64,000 nucleotides of DNA, from the NCBI GenBank assembly GCA_016714895.1, contig JADKBV010000001.1, forward strand, positions 1,178,001-1,242,000, written 5' to 3'. Positions 13,016 through 21,947 of this stretch are shown here, piece by piece. The stretch comes from Saprospiraceae bacterium. GTDB taxonomy: Bacteria; Bacteroidota; Bacteroidia; Chitinophagales; Saprospiraceae. How positions within the stretch are numbered: the first letter of the stretch is position 1; each line of letters begins with the position of its first letter. Position numbers and translations under genes: made by a program. The notes under the pieces are model-generated. The model was not told the DNA's origin. It did not search any database and was given only the letters and a program-made list of their open reading frames with translations.

Positions 13016-13296
13016 GGATCCTTCAGGAATTCGAAAAAAAAGGAATAAAATATACCGTTTTTAGTTGGAACGGCAAAATATCCATAAAATGTGAAAAAGA
13101 TTTGTTGGAGCAGATCTACAAATTCAGAGATGGTTCCGGTATGGATTCTGCCGCTGATGCCGAAAATTTTGTTGACGAAAACTTTTGTGACCAGATCAAA
13201 AATATCTTTGATTTGATGTCCCGTCAACGGTATGAAAGATGGAGTGCCCTGCAAGCAGAAACCGACACTGAAAATGATTTCGAAGAAATCATTTAA
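13012..13296 (+). CDS. Small acidic hypothetical protein in the ccm operon
   Basis: A 94-residue soluble protein whose start overlaps the preceding stop by 4 nt, so translational coupling is likely. It has no signal peptide or membrane segment. The first half is predicted beta (GIKYTVFSWNGKISIKCE). The second half is helical and acidic, with a run of Asp/Glu at the C-terminus. I do not recognise the family. The tight overlap and the absence of frame disturbance support a real gene. Its place after DUF2520 gives no clear functional clue. Confidence 0.7.
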   Translation: MRILQEFEKKGIKYTVFSWNGKISIKCEKDLLEQIYKFRDGSGMDSAADAENFVDENFCDQIKNIFDLMSRQRYERWSALQAETDTENDFEEII

Positions 13297-13391
13297 AACT
13301 TTATCACATATCAAGGTCGTGCTTCTACCTTCAGAAGCTAAAACAGCAACGATGCCTGCTTACTATCAAGCTTATCCGCCTAACTTCCGCC

Positions 13392-13433
13392 ACCTAATAC
13401 CTAACACTTAAATACCTAATACCTAATACCTAA
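13392..13433. repeat. Imperfect heptamer tandem repeat (ACCTAAT)n
   Basis: Six consecutive units of ACCTAAT or near variants lie between two convergent genes, immediately before the terminator. They are non-coding and of no known function. Confidence 0.75.
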
Positions 13434-13466
13434 AAAAAACCCTTTCCCCGTAATCGGGAAAAGGGT
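13432..13466 (-). terminator. Rho-independent terminator of the lectin/cohesin protein gene
   Basis: The hairpin ACCCTTTCCCCG / CGGGAAAAGGGT has a TAAT loop. On the minus strand it is followed by eight T residues. It ends the gene whose stop lies at 13498. Confidence 0.85.
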
Positions 13467-13497
13467 CACTTTTCAAAAAAAGTAAATTCTTATTTGG

Positions 13498-16400
13498 TTA
13501 TTCGATGACAACCATCATTTTTGTTTCTCTGTAATTTCCGGTTTGAACAGTGTAATAATACACACCGGAAGAAGGTAACTCTGACTTGTTGATAGCAACA
13601 CTTTGTGTTCCTGCATCAAAATACTGGCTGATTTCTTTAACCAGTTTTCCACTCATGTCTCTTACGGTACAAACAACATTTCCTGCTTCCGGCAATTCGA
13701 AAGAGATGGTAGTTGTCTGACTGAAAGGGTTTGGTATATTCTGGTGAACCACAAAAGCAGGTCTGACATTTTCGGTTTTCCAGGTCATTCCGAAAACGCT
13801 GTTCTGATTATCATACGATTCAGCTTTCAAAACGGATGAATTGATTTCAAAGATATCAGTAACATTGCCTTCGCGTTTAGCTTTGAAAATCAATGAAGTG
13901 ATGATATCTTCTTTTCTGAAAGACAAACCGGAAGCGTCATTCCAACTGAAGGTAATATCACCTTCTGACAAGTTGGTAAATCCGAAGTTGTCATCAGATG
14001 TCAATCCGTGGTTGATATGTACCAATTCTAATGCTGATGCATCAAAATGAATGGTAAATTGCATTCCTGTAAGGTTCATTGCCTGAGCAATCTGAACAGG
14101 TATAGTAACAAGATCACCTTCATTCACTTTTTGTTGCGGTGTCGTGAGGTTGACTATACTTCTGTTTTCAAGATTTTTTTGAGTTGAAGCATTGGCAACA
14201 ACAGATTCGTTAACATCACCGGTTTTTACCGCTACAAAATCTATGGCCATATCTTTGGAAAAATTAAGAATCTCATGAGACTCAACAAAATTTTCTGTAT
14301 GAGCAAATAAAGGATCAATAAATTTGTACTGACCATCAATAAATCTCCATGAGGTATTATCCTTAAACTTCAGTTGCGTACCCAAAATAACCTTTCTCAA
14401 TTCTACAAGGTCAAGTGAGTTGATAGCCTGATCTTTGTTAATATCTGCTGCAATCAGTTTATAAGGAGACGCTAAACCTTCAATATCCAGAATATGTCTT
14501 TGAATCAATACCAGGTCAAGGGTAGAAACACCATTTAAGGCGTCATCATCCTTTTTAGGATTTACTTTATAATCAAAACCTAAAGGCAGGCTTGCAAAAG
14601 CATAAAATCCATTATCCTCAGTATTAAATTTCAATTCAGAACCACCCAAAGAAACCTCGACAGCTTCAACGGTCTCTGAAGAAGAAGTTGCGATTCTTCC
14701 GGAGATATTTCCACCGATTAATCTTCCTTCACAAGCTTCGAGATTATCCTGAACTTCTATAAAAGTAGAACAGAATGATTGGTTGATCTGACCCGGAGCT
14801 ACCATAATACCTACGTACATTTCAATAGGTTGATTGCCGATGCTGTTACAGTCAAATACAATATCCTCCACCAAAACAGGGTTACCGTTTACGATGGTGA
14901 TAGGTTCGAAAGAGAATAATAAATTTTCGATACCACAAGCTTGCTGACTTCCTTTGTTAAATTTGTTTACATCAACTGTTGCCATTCCGGTGTCGATATT
15001 TCCGTCCCCGTTAAGGTCCATCGGCGTGAGATTGACAGAAAGTCCATTGTGGCAGATAGCTGTAGGAGTTTTACAATTTACAATTGTAAAAAGTTGTTCT
15101 CTGCTGCTTACGTTACCACATTTATCTTCAAAAGAATATACAATCTTGTGTGTACCTACAGGAAAAACACCTGTAGCATCTATGGAATTGCCTACACCGG
15201 AAAACTGAAGGGAAGGTTCGAACGTACCATCATTATTGGCATCAATTTTCCATGAATGCGCCATTGTCTGTGTACAATTATCCGTTGCGGTTGCTCCCAA
15301 TTCGATGTTTCCTTCCAGACAGGCAGCATCATAGGTACAAGCAGTGACTACAGGTTGAAGCGGAGCGATCGACGGAGCTACATTGTCATTAACAACAATG
15401 GTTTGTGTATGTGTCCAGGTTTCATATCTTGTTCCAGAAGGTGTTACTATCGGCTGACACCAATCGATGACAGTCCAATATCTCAATATTTTGAAACAAG
15501 CAGGACCTGAGCCATTATTAAAAGAAAAAACTTTGTCTACAAAATCAGCGCCTACCAAAGCACAAGCACCATCCGCAAATGTCGGTCTTCCCAATACATC
15601 CGGTGAAAAAGCCGGAAGGTTAGGATCTGCACAACCTTCAAGGTTCATAAAGTCTTTTGGCCAGGTAATACCGTCTCTTGTAAATGGATCCACAGCTGTG
15701 AAAGTTATGGTTTGAGAACATTCATCACTTCTTAATCCTGCATCTGTTACTTTGAAGTTTCTGGTGATAGAACCGATTCTGCAACCATTTAACGTATTTT
15801 GAACGCTAATCTGCTGAATGGTCAACTGCTCGCAGTTATCTTCAGCTACCGGCCATCCGAAAGGAGTTCTCAGATCATTGCTATCAAAAGAAAAATCACA
15901 ATTTCTTTCCATATTTGGAGGACATGTCAGGGTAGGTCCTATTTTGTCCTGAATACGTACACTCACCATACAATCGTTGAAATTGCCGGCTTCGTCAATT
16001 GCTCTGAATGAAACCATTTGTTCGTTCGGAACATCCAGACAACAAAAATCAACGGCATTGCTCCATGAACAAGGATCGGTGATTTCTACAACATATTTAG
16101 CGGCAAACGCAGGGCTGTAAGCAAACCATTGTCCGGCGTTGTCGTGAAATTTTGTCACATAAGGTGAAGTAGCATTAACCGGTACACCCCCGCCCCAATT
16201 TCTGTACGTTGACGTTGATCCACTCTGCCATGTATAGATACCATCGCGATTCAGGTCATTCAAACCAATAATCATATCCGTCCAGCTAACCAAAACATTT
16301 GGAACTAAAGCCAAAAATCTTGACCATAACCATGCATCTTTTGCAGGTGAGTCAATGGTCACAACATTTCCACCCATTGCTTTTGCCATTTTAAAGGCAA

Positions 16401-17892
16401 CTTCCGGTGTGGAAATATGCTGAGATAAATAATAATATCTTTTGTCAGTTCCTGTTCCGTATTCTCCCATATAATGGAATCCCGGAAATTCAGGAAGATC
16501 ACATGTTCCGCAATTGGTGTTGTTCATTCTTCTGACCAACATTTTGACTGGAGAACATTCGTCATAACTTCCGTCATCCAATACAGAAGCAGGAACATAA
16601 GCTTCTCCTTGCTGATTTAGGGTAACTGTGGTATATTCATCACAAATAGCAACAGGTGGCGTATGGTCGCTGACACTGATTACCATAGACGCTGTACTGC
16701 TGTTATGGCATTTGTCATATACTATATATGTGATCGTATGTTCACCAACAGGCAATCTGACCAATCCTCCGTTTTTATTATCAATAAATCCTCCCGGATA
16801 AACAACGTCAACTGTAAAGTCACCCGCTACAGAACAATTATCTGTAAATGAAGCCGGAGGAATCACTACAGATGCTTCACAAACCTGATTTGAAGTACTT
16901 ACTGTGATATTAGCAGGAGTCGTTACGACAGGAGCTTGTGTGTCTGTGATTTCAATCAATTGGCTATGCGGCGCAATACTTCTGTTGGCACATGACCATT
17001 CCAATACCTGCCATGTTCTGACTATTTTAACCACACAATCAGGTGTGGGTAATAATACGTCTGTAAATCCTACAGATATGTTACAATGTTCACTTCCTTC
17101 AGGATACAAATCCGTACCGTCAATAGAAGGTACACCTGTTCCGCTCAACAAACCAATCGGTGTTGGTGAAGGATTACCCGCATAAGGTTTTCCTACGGGA
17201 ATTTTTGCCCAGGGACCATTGCAATCAAGAGCCGTATTATTCATGATAGAATAACTTTGCGGCATGTCGATGTCTGCCAGATCATCAATGACAGTGACAT
17301 CAAAAACAAAAACGACATCAGCAGAAACATTTCCAGCTTTGTCTGTAGCACGATAAGTTCGTGTAATTCTTTTAAGAACATCTGTTGCCAGACCATTTCC
17401 CGGCTGACACAAATTAATCATCACGTTTTCGTTTACCAAAACTGCTTCCACACCCGGACAATTATCCGTAACCGTTGGTGCAAAGGTAGTCATGGCAACA
17501 CACGAAAGCCTGTTGATACCTGTAGGAGGCGTGATCGTCGGTGCTAATTCGTCCATGACCGTGATCGTTCCCCAACAGGAATTTGAGCCATTGGTAACTT
17601 TAGCATAAAGTGTTTGTCCGACATGAGAACAATTTACCACCGGACTTCCCGGGATCGGCTGACCATTTGGTGTTTTCATGACGGTGACTACATGAGTACC
17701 CGCACAAGTTGAGTTACTCGCCAGCATCATCGAAGCAGTAACAGTCGCCTGACCATTACTTCCGAGAGCAACGTTAACACCTTGTTTGCAGGCACATTCC
17801 TGAGCCTGAGCAGAAGATAACAATAAAATTGAGAAAGAAAGCAAGGCAACCGACCTGCTGATCCATCTGGTAATTAATAAATGAGTTTTCAT
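13498..17892 (-). CDS. Giant T9SS protein with HYR-like, C-type lectin, dockerin and cohesin domains
   Basis: A 1,464-residue secreted protein. It has a signal peptide (residues 1-30, ending SSAQAQE). Several HYR/Ig-like modules follow, recognisable by repeated TPPTGI, DNCPGVEAV, TVTDNC and VFPVGTHKIVYSFEDKCGN patterns. Residues about 465-605 form a C-type lectin-like domain (AKAMGGNVVTIDSPAKDAWLW, MIIGLNDLNRDGIYTWQSG, YRNWGGGVP). Residues about 1110-1180 look like a dockerin (GVSTLDLVLIQRHILDIEG, AADINKDQAINSLDLVELRK). Residues about 1245-1360 resemble a cohesin (NEGDLVTIPVQIAQAMNLTG, FDASALELVHI). The last ~80 residues (NIPNPFSQTTTISFELPEAG ... GVYYYTVQTG) are a type A T9SS sorting domain. 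The gene is intact, stands alone and has its own terminator. It is likely a surface or matrix protein that binds glycans or partners. The domain calls come from motif reading, the cohesin least certainly. Confidence 0.85.
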   Translation of the reverse strand: MKTHLLITRWISRSVALLSFSILLLSSAQAQECACKQGVNVALGSNGQATVTASMMLASNSTCAGTHVVTVMKTPNGQPIPGSPVVNCSHVGQTLYAKVTNGSNSCWGTITVMDELAPTITPPTGINRLSCVAMTTFAPTVTDNCPGVEAVLVNENVMINLCQPGNGLATDVLKRITRTYRATDKAGNVSADVVFVFDVTVIDDLADIDMPQSYSIMNNTALDCNGPWAKIPVGKPYAGNPSPTPIGLLSGTGVPSIDGTDLYPEGSEHCNISVGFTDVLLPTPDCVVKIVRTWQVLEWSCANRSIAPHSQLIEITDTQAPVVTTPANITVSTSNQVCEASVVIPPASFTDNCSVAGDFTVDVVYPGGFIDNKNGGLVRLPVGEHTITYIVYDKCHNSSTASMVISVSDHTPPVAICDEYTTVTLNQQGEAYVPASVLDDGSYDECSPVKMLVRRMNNTNCGTCDLPEFPGFHYMGEYGTGTDKRYYYLSQHISTPEVAFKMAKAMGGNVVTIDSPAKDAWLWSRFLALVPNVLVSWTDMIIGLNDLNRDGIYTWQSGSTSTYRNWGGGVPVNATSPYVTKFHDNAGQWFAYSPAFAAKYVVEITDPCSWSNAVDFCCLDVPNEQMVSFRAIDEAGNFNDCMVSVRIQDKIGPTLTCPPNMERNCDFSFDSNDLRTPFGWPVAEDNCEQLTIQQISVQNTLNGCRIGSITRNFKVTDAGLRSDECSQTITFTAVDPFTRDGITWPKDFMNLEGCADPNLPAFSPDVLGRPTFADGACALVGADFVDKVFSFNNGSGPACFKILRYWTVIDWCQPIVTPSGTRYETWTHTQTIVVNDNVAPSIAPLQPVVTACTYDAACLEGNIELGATATDNCTQTMAHSWKIDANNDGTFEPSLQFSGVGNSIDATGVFPVGTHKIVYSFEDKCGNVSSREQLFTIVNCKTPTAICHNGLSVNLTPMDLNGDGNIDTGMATVDVNKFNKGSQQACGIENLLFSFEPITIVNGNPVLVEDIVFDCNSIGNQPIEMYVGIMVAPGQINQSFCSTFIEVQDNLEACEGRLIGGNISGRIATSSSETVEAVEVSLGGSELKFNTEDNGFYAFASLPLGFDYKVNPKKDDDALNGVSTLDLVLIQRHILDIEGLASPYKLIAADINKDQAINSLDLVELRKVILGTQLKFKDNTSWRFIDGQYKFIDPLFAHTENFVESHEILNFSKDMAIDFVAVKTGDVNESVVANASTQKNLENRSIVNLTTPQQKVNEGDLVTIPVQIAQAMNLTGMQFTIHFDASALELVHINHGLTSDDNFGFTNLSEGDITFSWNDASGLSFRKEDIITSLIFKAKREGNVTDIFEINSSVLKAESYDNQNSVFGMTWKTENVRPAFVVHQNIPNPFSQTTTISFELPEAGNVVCTVRDMSGKLVKEISQYFDAGTQSVAINKSELPSSGVYYYTVQTGNYRETKMMVVIE

Positions 17893-18065
17893 TATGAGAT
17901 CCTTTAAATGTTTACAAACTTAAGTAGCCACCATGAATCAGGGAAGATTCAAGAGGCAGCGAAAATAAAAACAGAGCACTATAAATTACACTTATTAATA
18001 ATATGTAATTATAAAAAACTCTATCCTTTTAGGATCTATATCAGTTGGATTGGTATAATACGGCA

Positions 18066-18073
18066 CAAATGTA
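18066..18073 (-). promoter_or_regulatory. -7 box TACATTTG upstream of the lectin/cohesin gene
   Basis: A perfect TAnnTTTG match on the minus strand, about 175 nt upstream of the start at 17892. No clear -33 box is seen. The 553-bp gap 17893-18445 is otherwise AT-rich and without a recognisable gene. Confidence 0.45.
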
Positions 18074-18401
18074 AATAATATATAATACATAACATCCTCT
18101 TTTTCAATATTTTTTTTATATATTTTTTTCTTAATATGTTATTACATTATAAATAAACATAATATATATATAATTGTAAGATAATCTTCCGGATCAATTA
18201 TTTACAAAAACAGCCGCACGATATTTTTTATTTGTTTACGAAATTATCAACCGACGTGATTTGTCCGGGCCGGTTGTAGCTTCAAAACAGGATGGGCTTT
18301 AAGTGATCTGTCATTTTCTAAGCCTTTCCGGCTAACAATACTGATATTACAAGGATTAGACCCTGCTGTGGTCATAGCAGAGTTTTATGTCACCCAATCA
18401 A

Positions 18402-18434
18402 CCGAGTCACCAAATCTTATGGTGATTCAGTCGG
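18402..18434. other. Stem-loop between two minus-strand genes
   Basis: CCGA-N-TCACCA pairs with TGGTGA-N-TCGG around a 7-nt loop. It lies about 12 nt past the stop of the DUF3299 lipoprotein gene and could end that transcript. It lacks a T tract, so terminator function is uncertain. Confidence 0.35.
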
Positions 18435-18445
18435 CTGCCAATAGT

Positions 18446-18982
18446 TTAGTTAAGAAATTTTGCATCTTCAAGGATGTAAATCAAAAAGTCAAAATCATCA
18501 GCATTTGTCCTGAATTTTCCGGAAAACCGGACTTTAGTATCTGTTTTGATCGGAGGAAGCTTTTCTTTGATTAGAATATCAACTATAGATTCGACACCTG
18601 CCTGCCCACAAAAAAAACATTGAGCATAAGGATAAGCAGATAAAATAACAATATTTTCATCCCCGGTTTCCTCTACCGGGATATAAAACCCTTCTAATAT
18701 CACCTGCTTGCCGTGCATTCCCTTCACCTTTTCGTTAAATTGTGGTATATCTGCAGAATCCAACAATTCGTGAGGCAACCGCTTAAATTTGACATCCAGT
18801 AAATCTTTCCAGTTGACCAAAATATACCCATCTTCCCATTGATAAGCAGAACTATCAAAAGGAGTCTCTGAAATATTAGCTATCGGGGGTTCCACGGCCT
18901 TAGCGCCCGGATCTTCCACGGGTTTACAGCCATAAAATACATATAAACAAATAGTAACATATATAAAATATCTTATATACAT
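18446..18982 (-). CDS. DUF3299-like lipoprotein
   Basis: A 178-residue lipoprotein whose hydrophobic leader ends at C19 (VFYGC). The mature part contains a V-LEGFYIPVEETGDENIVILS strand pattern. It then has YPYAQCFFCGQAGVESIVDI, with a CxxC pair, followed by KVRFSGKFRTNADD. This Cys-containing OB-like arrangement resembles DUF3299 proteins, whose function is not known but which occur near metal and copper-related genes in some species. The start overlaps the end of the FkbM gene by 10 nt, so it is the last gene of a three-gene minus-strand operon. The family call is moderate. Confidence 0.72.
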   Translation of the reverse strand: MYIRYFIYVTICLYVFYGCKPVEDPGAKAVEPPIANISETPFDSSAYQWEDGYILVNWKDLLDVKFKRLPHELLDSADIPQFNEKVKGMHGKQVILEGFYIPVEETGDENIVILSAYPYAQCFFCGQAGVESIVDILIKEKLPPIKTDTKVRFSGKFRTNADDFDFLIYILEDAKFLN

Positions 18983-19917
18983 AAATTGTCATTATTTTCA
19001 GAATGTATACAGACAATATTATCCGATTCAAAAAAATCAAACAAATCATGAAGGTATTCTGTTTTCTTCAATCCCCCATCCGCATCAATCAGATAGATTT
19101 TATACCCTTTGTCCATTAATAACTCCACAGCTCTGACGTGAGCACTGGTCTCTCTTTCTTGTTCTGAAGGAGGTATAAACTCAAGTATAATGACCGGTTT
19201 GTTTGTATCCAACAGGTTTTTGGCACCGGACAAAACCATCCATTCTGCTCCTTCCACGTCTATTTTAATATAATGAGGATATATATGGTTTGTCTGACAA
19301 TAATTGTCCAGACTTACAGAAGGAATAGTTACTTTATTGGGTTTTACTTTTGACGACCATATTTTACCATCGTATTGTTCTCCGTGAATGCTGTTGTATT
19401 CAGAATATAACATCGGGTATTCAAAAAAGACCACCTCACCTTCTTGTTGGCTTACGGCCAGATGTTCTGCCTTAATATTATTATAGGATGACGTATTAAC
19501 TTTGTAATATCCGAATGTAGTAGGAGAAGCTTCAAATCCGACAACCTTCCCGGTTTGGCCAACACATTTTTCAGCCAGCAAACTAAAATATCCGACATGT
19601 GCACCGATATCAAAAAAAATATTTCCTTCTTTCAAAAACCGCAACAAAAAAGCTGCAAGCCTGATTTCTGAATCATGTGTTTTTGCCCCCAGGAGATAAA
19701 TATCCAACCCGGCAGGCAATCCAAGAATCAACTTACTGCCAAAAAAAGTCAATTTTTCTGTATTCCAGACCTTTCCAAACCAACGATACAAAAATTTTGA
19801 CCAGATCATACCCTTCAGATACGTCACCGGATCAGCACCAAGCCGGGACAACCTGCTGCCATTGGCCAATCGTTGTATTTTTTTGAGTTGTATCTGATAG
19901 GACCGTTTATCCTTCAT
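18973..19917 (-). CDS. FkbM-family SAM-dependent methyltransferase
   Basis: A 314-residue protein with a class I methyltransferase core. It shows the SAM-binding segment NIFFDIGAHVGYFSLLAEKC, an acidic loop VVGFEASPTTFGYYKVN, and the FkbM-typical LDNYCQTNHIYPHYIKIDVEGAEWMVL. FkbM enzymes methylate hydroxyl groups on sugars, lipids or polyketides; the substrate here is unknown. It begins with a basic helical stretch and has no signal peptide, so it acts in the cytoplasm. It overlaps the PepSY gene by 11 nt upstream and the lipoprotein by 10 nt downstream, so all three are probably translated together. Assignment to the family is firm. Confidence 0.85.
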   Translation of the reverse strand: MKDKRSYQIQLKKIQRLANGSRLSRLGADPVTYLKGMIWSKFLYRWFGKVWNTEKLTFFGSKLILGLPAGLDIYLLGAKTHDSEIRLAAFLLRFLKEGNIFFDIGAHVGYFSLLAEKCVGQTGKVVGFEASPTTFGYYKVNTSSYNNIKAEHLAVSQQEGEVVFFEYPMLYSEYNSIHGEQYDGKIWSSKVKPNKVTIPSVSLDNYCQTNHIYPHYIKIDVEGAEWMVLSGAKNLLDTNKPVIILEFIPPSEQERETSAHVRAVELLMDKGYKIYLIDADGGLKKTEYLHDLFDFFESDNIVCIHSENNDNLCI

Positions 19918-20464
19918 GTTCTTTATTTTTTAATCTGCGGATTACTTTCGGATAATACCACATTCCCAATCCGGTCAGACAAAGTGTCATCAGACTGAAT
20001 GACAAAAGGGTCGTATAGGTCAATTTAAATATTTGTCCTCCGGGTGAAAACCATACGTCAAGAATGGATCCGTCATGAATCTTTTCAATGAAGTCTGAAT
20101 ATCGCTGCCCGACAAATAAAATATCGCCATTGGACCCATCCACCTGAACTTCCAGGAAACTTCCTTCAAAAGTGACTTTGACAACACCCAAAGAAGGTCT
20201 TATATCCATTCTGTCGATTTTTACCGGATCTGTCCCGATTGATTTTTGCGCCGCCCGTACAGCCAACACCTGAATACTATCCAAGGGTAGCCATTCATTA
20301 AAAGAGGGCACTTTTTTGTGTCGGTGGCAATAGTTCCAGGGATTTTTTCCATCCCAACAACAGACCGGTAAAAGCAATCAGAAACAATCCAACCACCAAA
20401 AAAATTCCGGTTTTAAGGTGCCATTTCCGAAGATTACGACTCCGGATCACATACTTTCTGACCA
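19907..20464 (-). CDS. PepSY-associated membrane protein (one frame break)
   Basis: Starting at an ATG at 20464, the first frame gives MVRKYVIRSRNLRKWHLKTG, a membrane helix with LVVGLFLIAFTGLLLGWKKS, and ELLPPTQKS. A stop follows. The neighbouring frame continues with VPSFNEWLPLDSIQVLAVRAAQ, a PepSY-like beta region, then a second helix (LLSFSLMTLCLTGLGMWYYP) and a basic tail. Deleting one A in the A6 run at ~20308-20313 joins them as PPTQKVPSFNEW. The product of about 185 residues fits the PepSY-associated TM family (two helices flanking a periplasmic PepSY-like region), often linked to siderophore-iron reduction. Here no iron gene is adjacent. Probably functional apart from an assembly indel. 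Confidence 0.78.
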
Positions 20465-20511
20465 TTCTACCGAACGATTTTATTCATAAAAAAATCGGGG
20501 ACAATCATATC

Positions 20512-21390
20512 TTATAATATATTGGCCAATTGTTCTTTGATTTTTTCCAATTCGTCTTTCATGTTGACTACCAAAAGCTGAATATCTGAATCCTGAGCTT
20601 TGGCACCCAGGGTATTGATCTCCCTACCCATTTCCTGAGCAATAAAACCCAATTTTTTACCTTTCTGATCTTCTTTTCCTTTCAGTTCATCTTTAAAAAA
20701 ACTGCAATGTTGTGCCAAACGAACTTTTTCTTCTGTGATATCCAGCTTTTCTATATAATATATAAGTTCCTGTTCGAAACGATTGTGATCCACCTGTTGA
20801 CTTACCAAAAATTCATCAAGCGCTTTTCTCAGTTTCTCCCGGAGACGCGGCACTCTTGACTCTTCATGTGGAACGACATCAGCCAGATATCTTTCAATTC
20901 GTCCGACGCCTTCCATCATTTCATTTTCTAATATTTTTCCTTCTGTCAAACGGAATTTTTTAAGATCTTCCATAGCGGAAGTTACGGCCTTCTGAGCAGC
21001 CAGCCAATCTTCTTCTTCTGCGAGTTCTTCAAAACCAACCATAACATTGGGTATAGACAATACAGCCTGTAACATGTCCCCTCCTTCAATGCCCAGCTCT
21101 TGTTTAAGCTGACTCAATTCTTCATAATATTTTTTAAACAACGCTTTATTGAGCATTGAAGCCGAGGCATTATCAACTTCTTCTTCGATGGAAATGGTCA
21201 AATCTATTTTACCTCGTAACAATTCATCAGTCAACCATTTTCTCAACTCCATTTCTTTATCGCGAAATATTCCCGGTATCCGGCTGCGGGCTTCTGTAGT
21301 TCTTGCATTGAGTGTCCTTATTTCTGCCCGAATGGTCTTGTGACCAATATATGCTATGCCTTGTCCATAGCCTGTCATTGAAACAATCAT
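20512..21390 (-). CDS. yicC: YicC family endoribonuclease-like protein
   Basis: A 292-residue protein with the classic N-terminus MTGYGQG and EIRTLNART. The C-terminal domain has the family signature with FEQELIYYIEKLDITEEKVRL and GKKLGFIAQEMGREINTLGAKAQD. YicC proteins act in RNA turnover; in E. coli YicC has been reported to have RNase activity. The start at 21390 gives the four-residue extension MIVS; a start at the MTGYG methionine (21378) is also possible. It is 47 nt upstream of the PepSY gene on the same strand and may feed the same transcript. A good promoter lies at 21408-21415. Confidence 0.9.
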   Translation of the reverse strand: MIVSMTGYGQGIAYIGHKTIRAEIRTLNARTTEARSRIPGIFRDKEMELRKWLTDELLRGKIDLTISIEEEVDNASASMLNKALFKKYYEELSQLKQELGIEGGDMLQAVLSIPNVMVGFEELAEEEDWLAAQKAVTSAMEDLKKFRLTEGKILENEMMEGVGRIERYLADVVPHEESRVPRLREKLRKALDEFLVSQQVDHNRFEQELIYYIEKLDITEEKVRLAQHCSFFKDELKGKEDQKGKKLGFIAQEMGREINTLGAKAQDSDIQLLVVNMKDELEKIKEQLANIL

Positions 21391-21407
21391 CTGTCCGAAT
21401 TTGAAGG

Positions 21408-21415
21408 CAAATATA
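21408..21415 (-). promoter_or_regulatory. -7 box TATATTTG for yicC
   Basis: An exact TAnnTTTG match on the minus strand, placing the predicted transcript start about 12 nt before the yicC ATG. Confidence 0.55.
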
Positions 21416-21618
21416 ACAGAAAATACCGATTTACACAGAATTTACAAAAATAAGCATGACTAAAATATTGGTAATGAATCCTTTAAAACAAAAAAAAAGA
21501 TACATTTTCTAAAAAAAAGCTGACAAATTACTTTCTTAATTCAGATTATTTTAGAACTTTGCGACTCTTTTCAAAAAAGAGGTCAACATTTATAAACCAT
21601 ATTTCCAAAAAATAGACA

Positions 21619-21933
21619 ATGCGAAAGGCAGATTTAGTTAATATTATTTCAGAAAAAACGGGTGTTCCAAAAGTTGATGTTCTGGTAACTTTAGAAATGT
21701 TTTTTAAGGAAGTTAAAGGAACATTGTCCTCAGGAGAAAACGTTTACGTTCGCGGATTCGGTTCTTTTATCATTAAAAAAAGAGCTAAAAAGATAGGTAG
21801 ACACATCAAAAAGAACAAATCCATAGAAATTCCTGAACACTTTATTCCTTCATTTAAACCTGCCAAAATTTTTGTTGATCAGGTAAAAGAAAATGTTGAC
21901 AGCCTGCCGGAAGATGATGGTGATGATGATTAA
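21619..21933 (+). CDS. HU/IHF-family DNA-binding protein with acidic tail
   Basis: A 104-residue histone-like protein. The helical N-terminus (MRKADLVNIISEKTG) leads to the GENVYVRGFGSFIIKKRAKKIGRH core and to a basic DNA-binding arm containing IPEHFIPSFKPAK. The C-terminal dozen residues (SLPEDDGDDD) form an acidic tail absent from most HU proteins. The gene starts the HU / TPR / small basic protein / RNase G block, spaced 14 nt from the TPR gene. Such HU copies next to RNase G are common in Bacteroidota. A near-consensus -7 box (GAACTTTG, 21554-21561) lies 57 nt upstream. Confidence 0.9.
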   Translation: MRKADLVNIISEKTGVPKVDVLVTLEMFFKEVKGTLSSGENVYVRGFGSFIIKKRAKKIGRHIKKNKSIEIPEHFIPSFKPAKIFVDQVKENVDSLPEDDGDDD

Positions 21934-21947
21934 TTTAAATTAAAATC

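Noticed and set aside
18361..18390. CTGCT-AGCAG hairpin followed by GTTTTAT as a plus-strand terminator
   Set aside because: No plus-strand gene ends upstream and the stem is only five base pairs.
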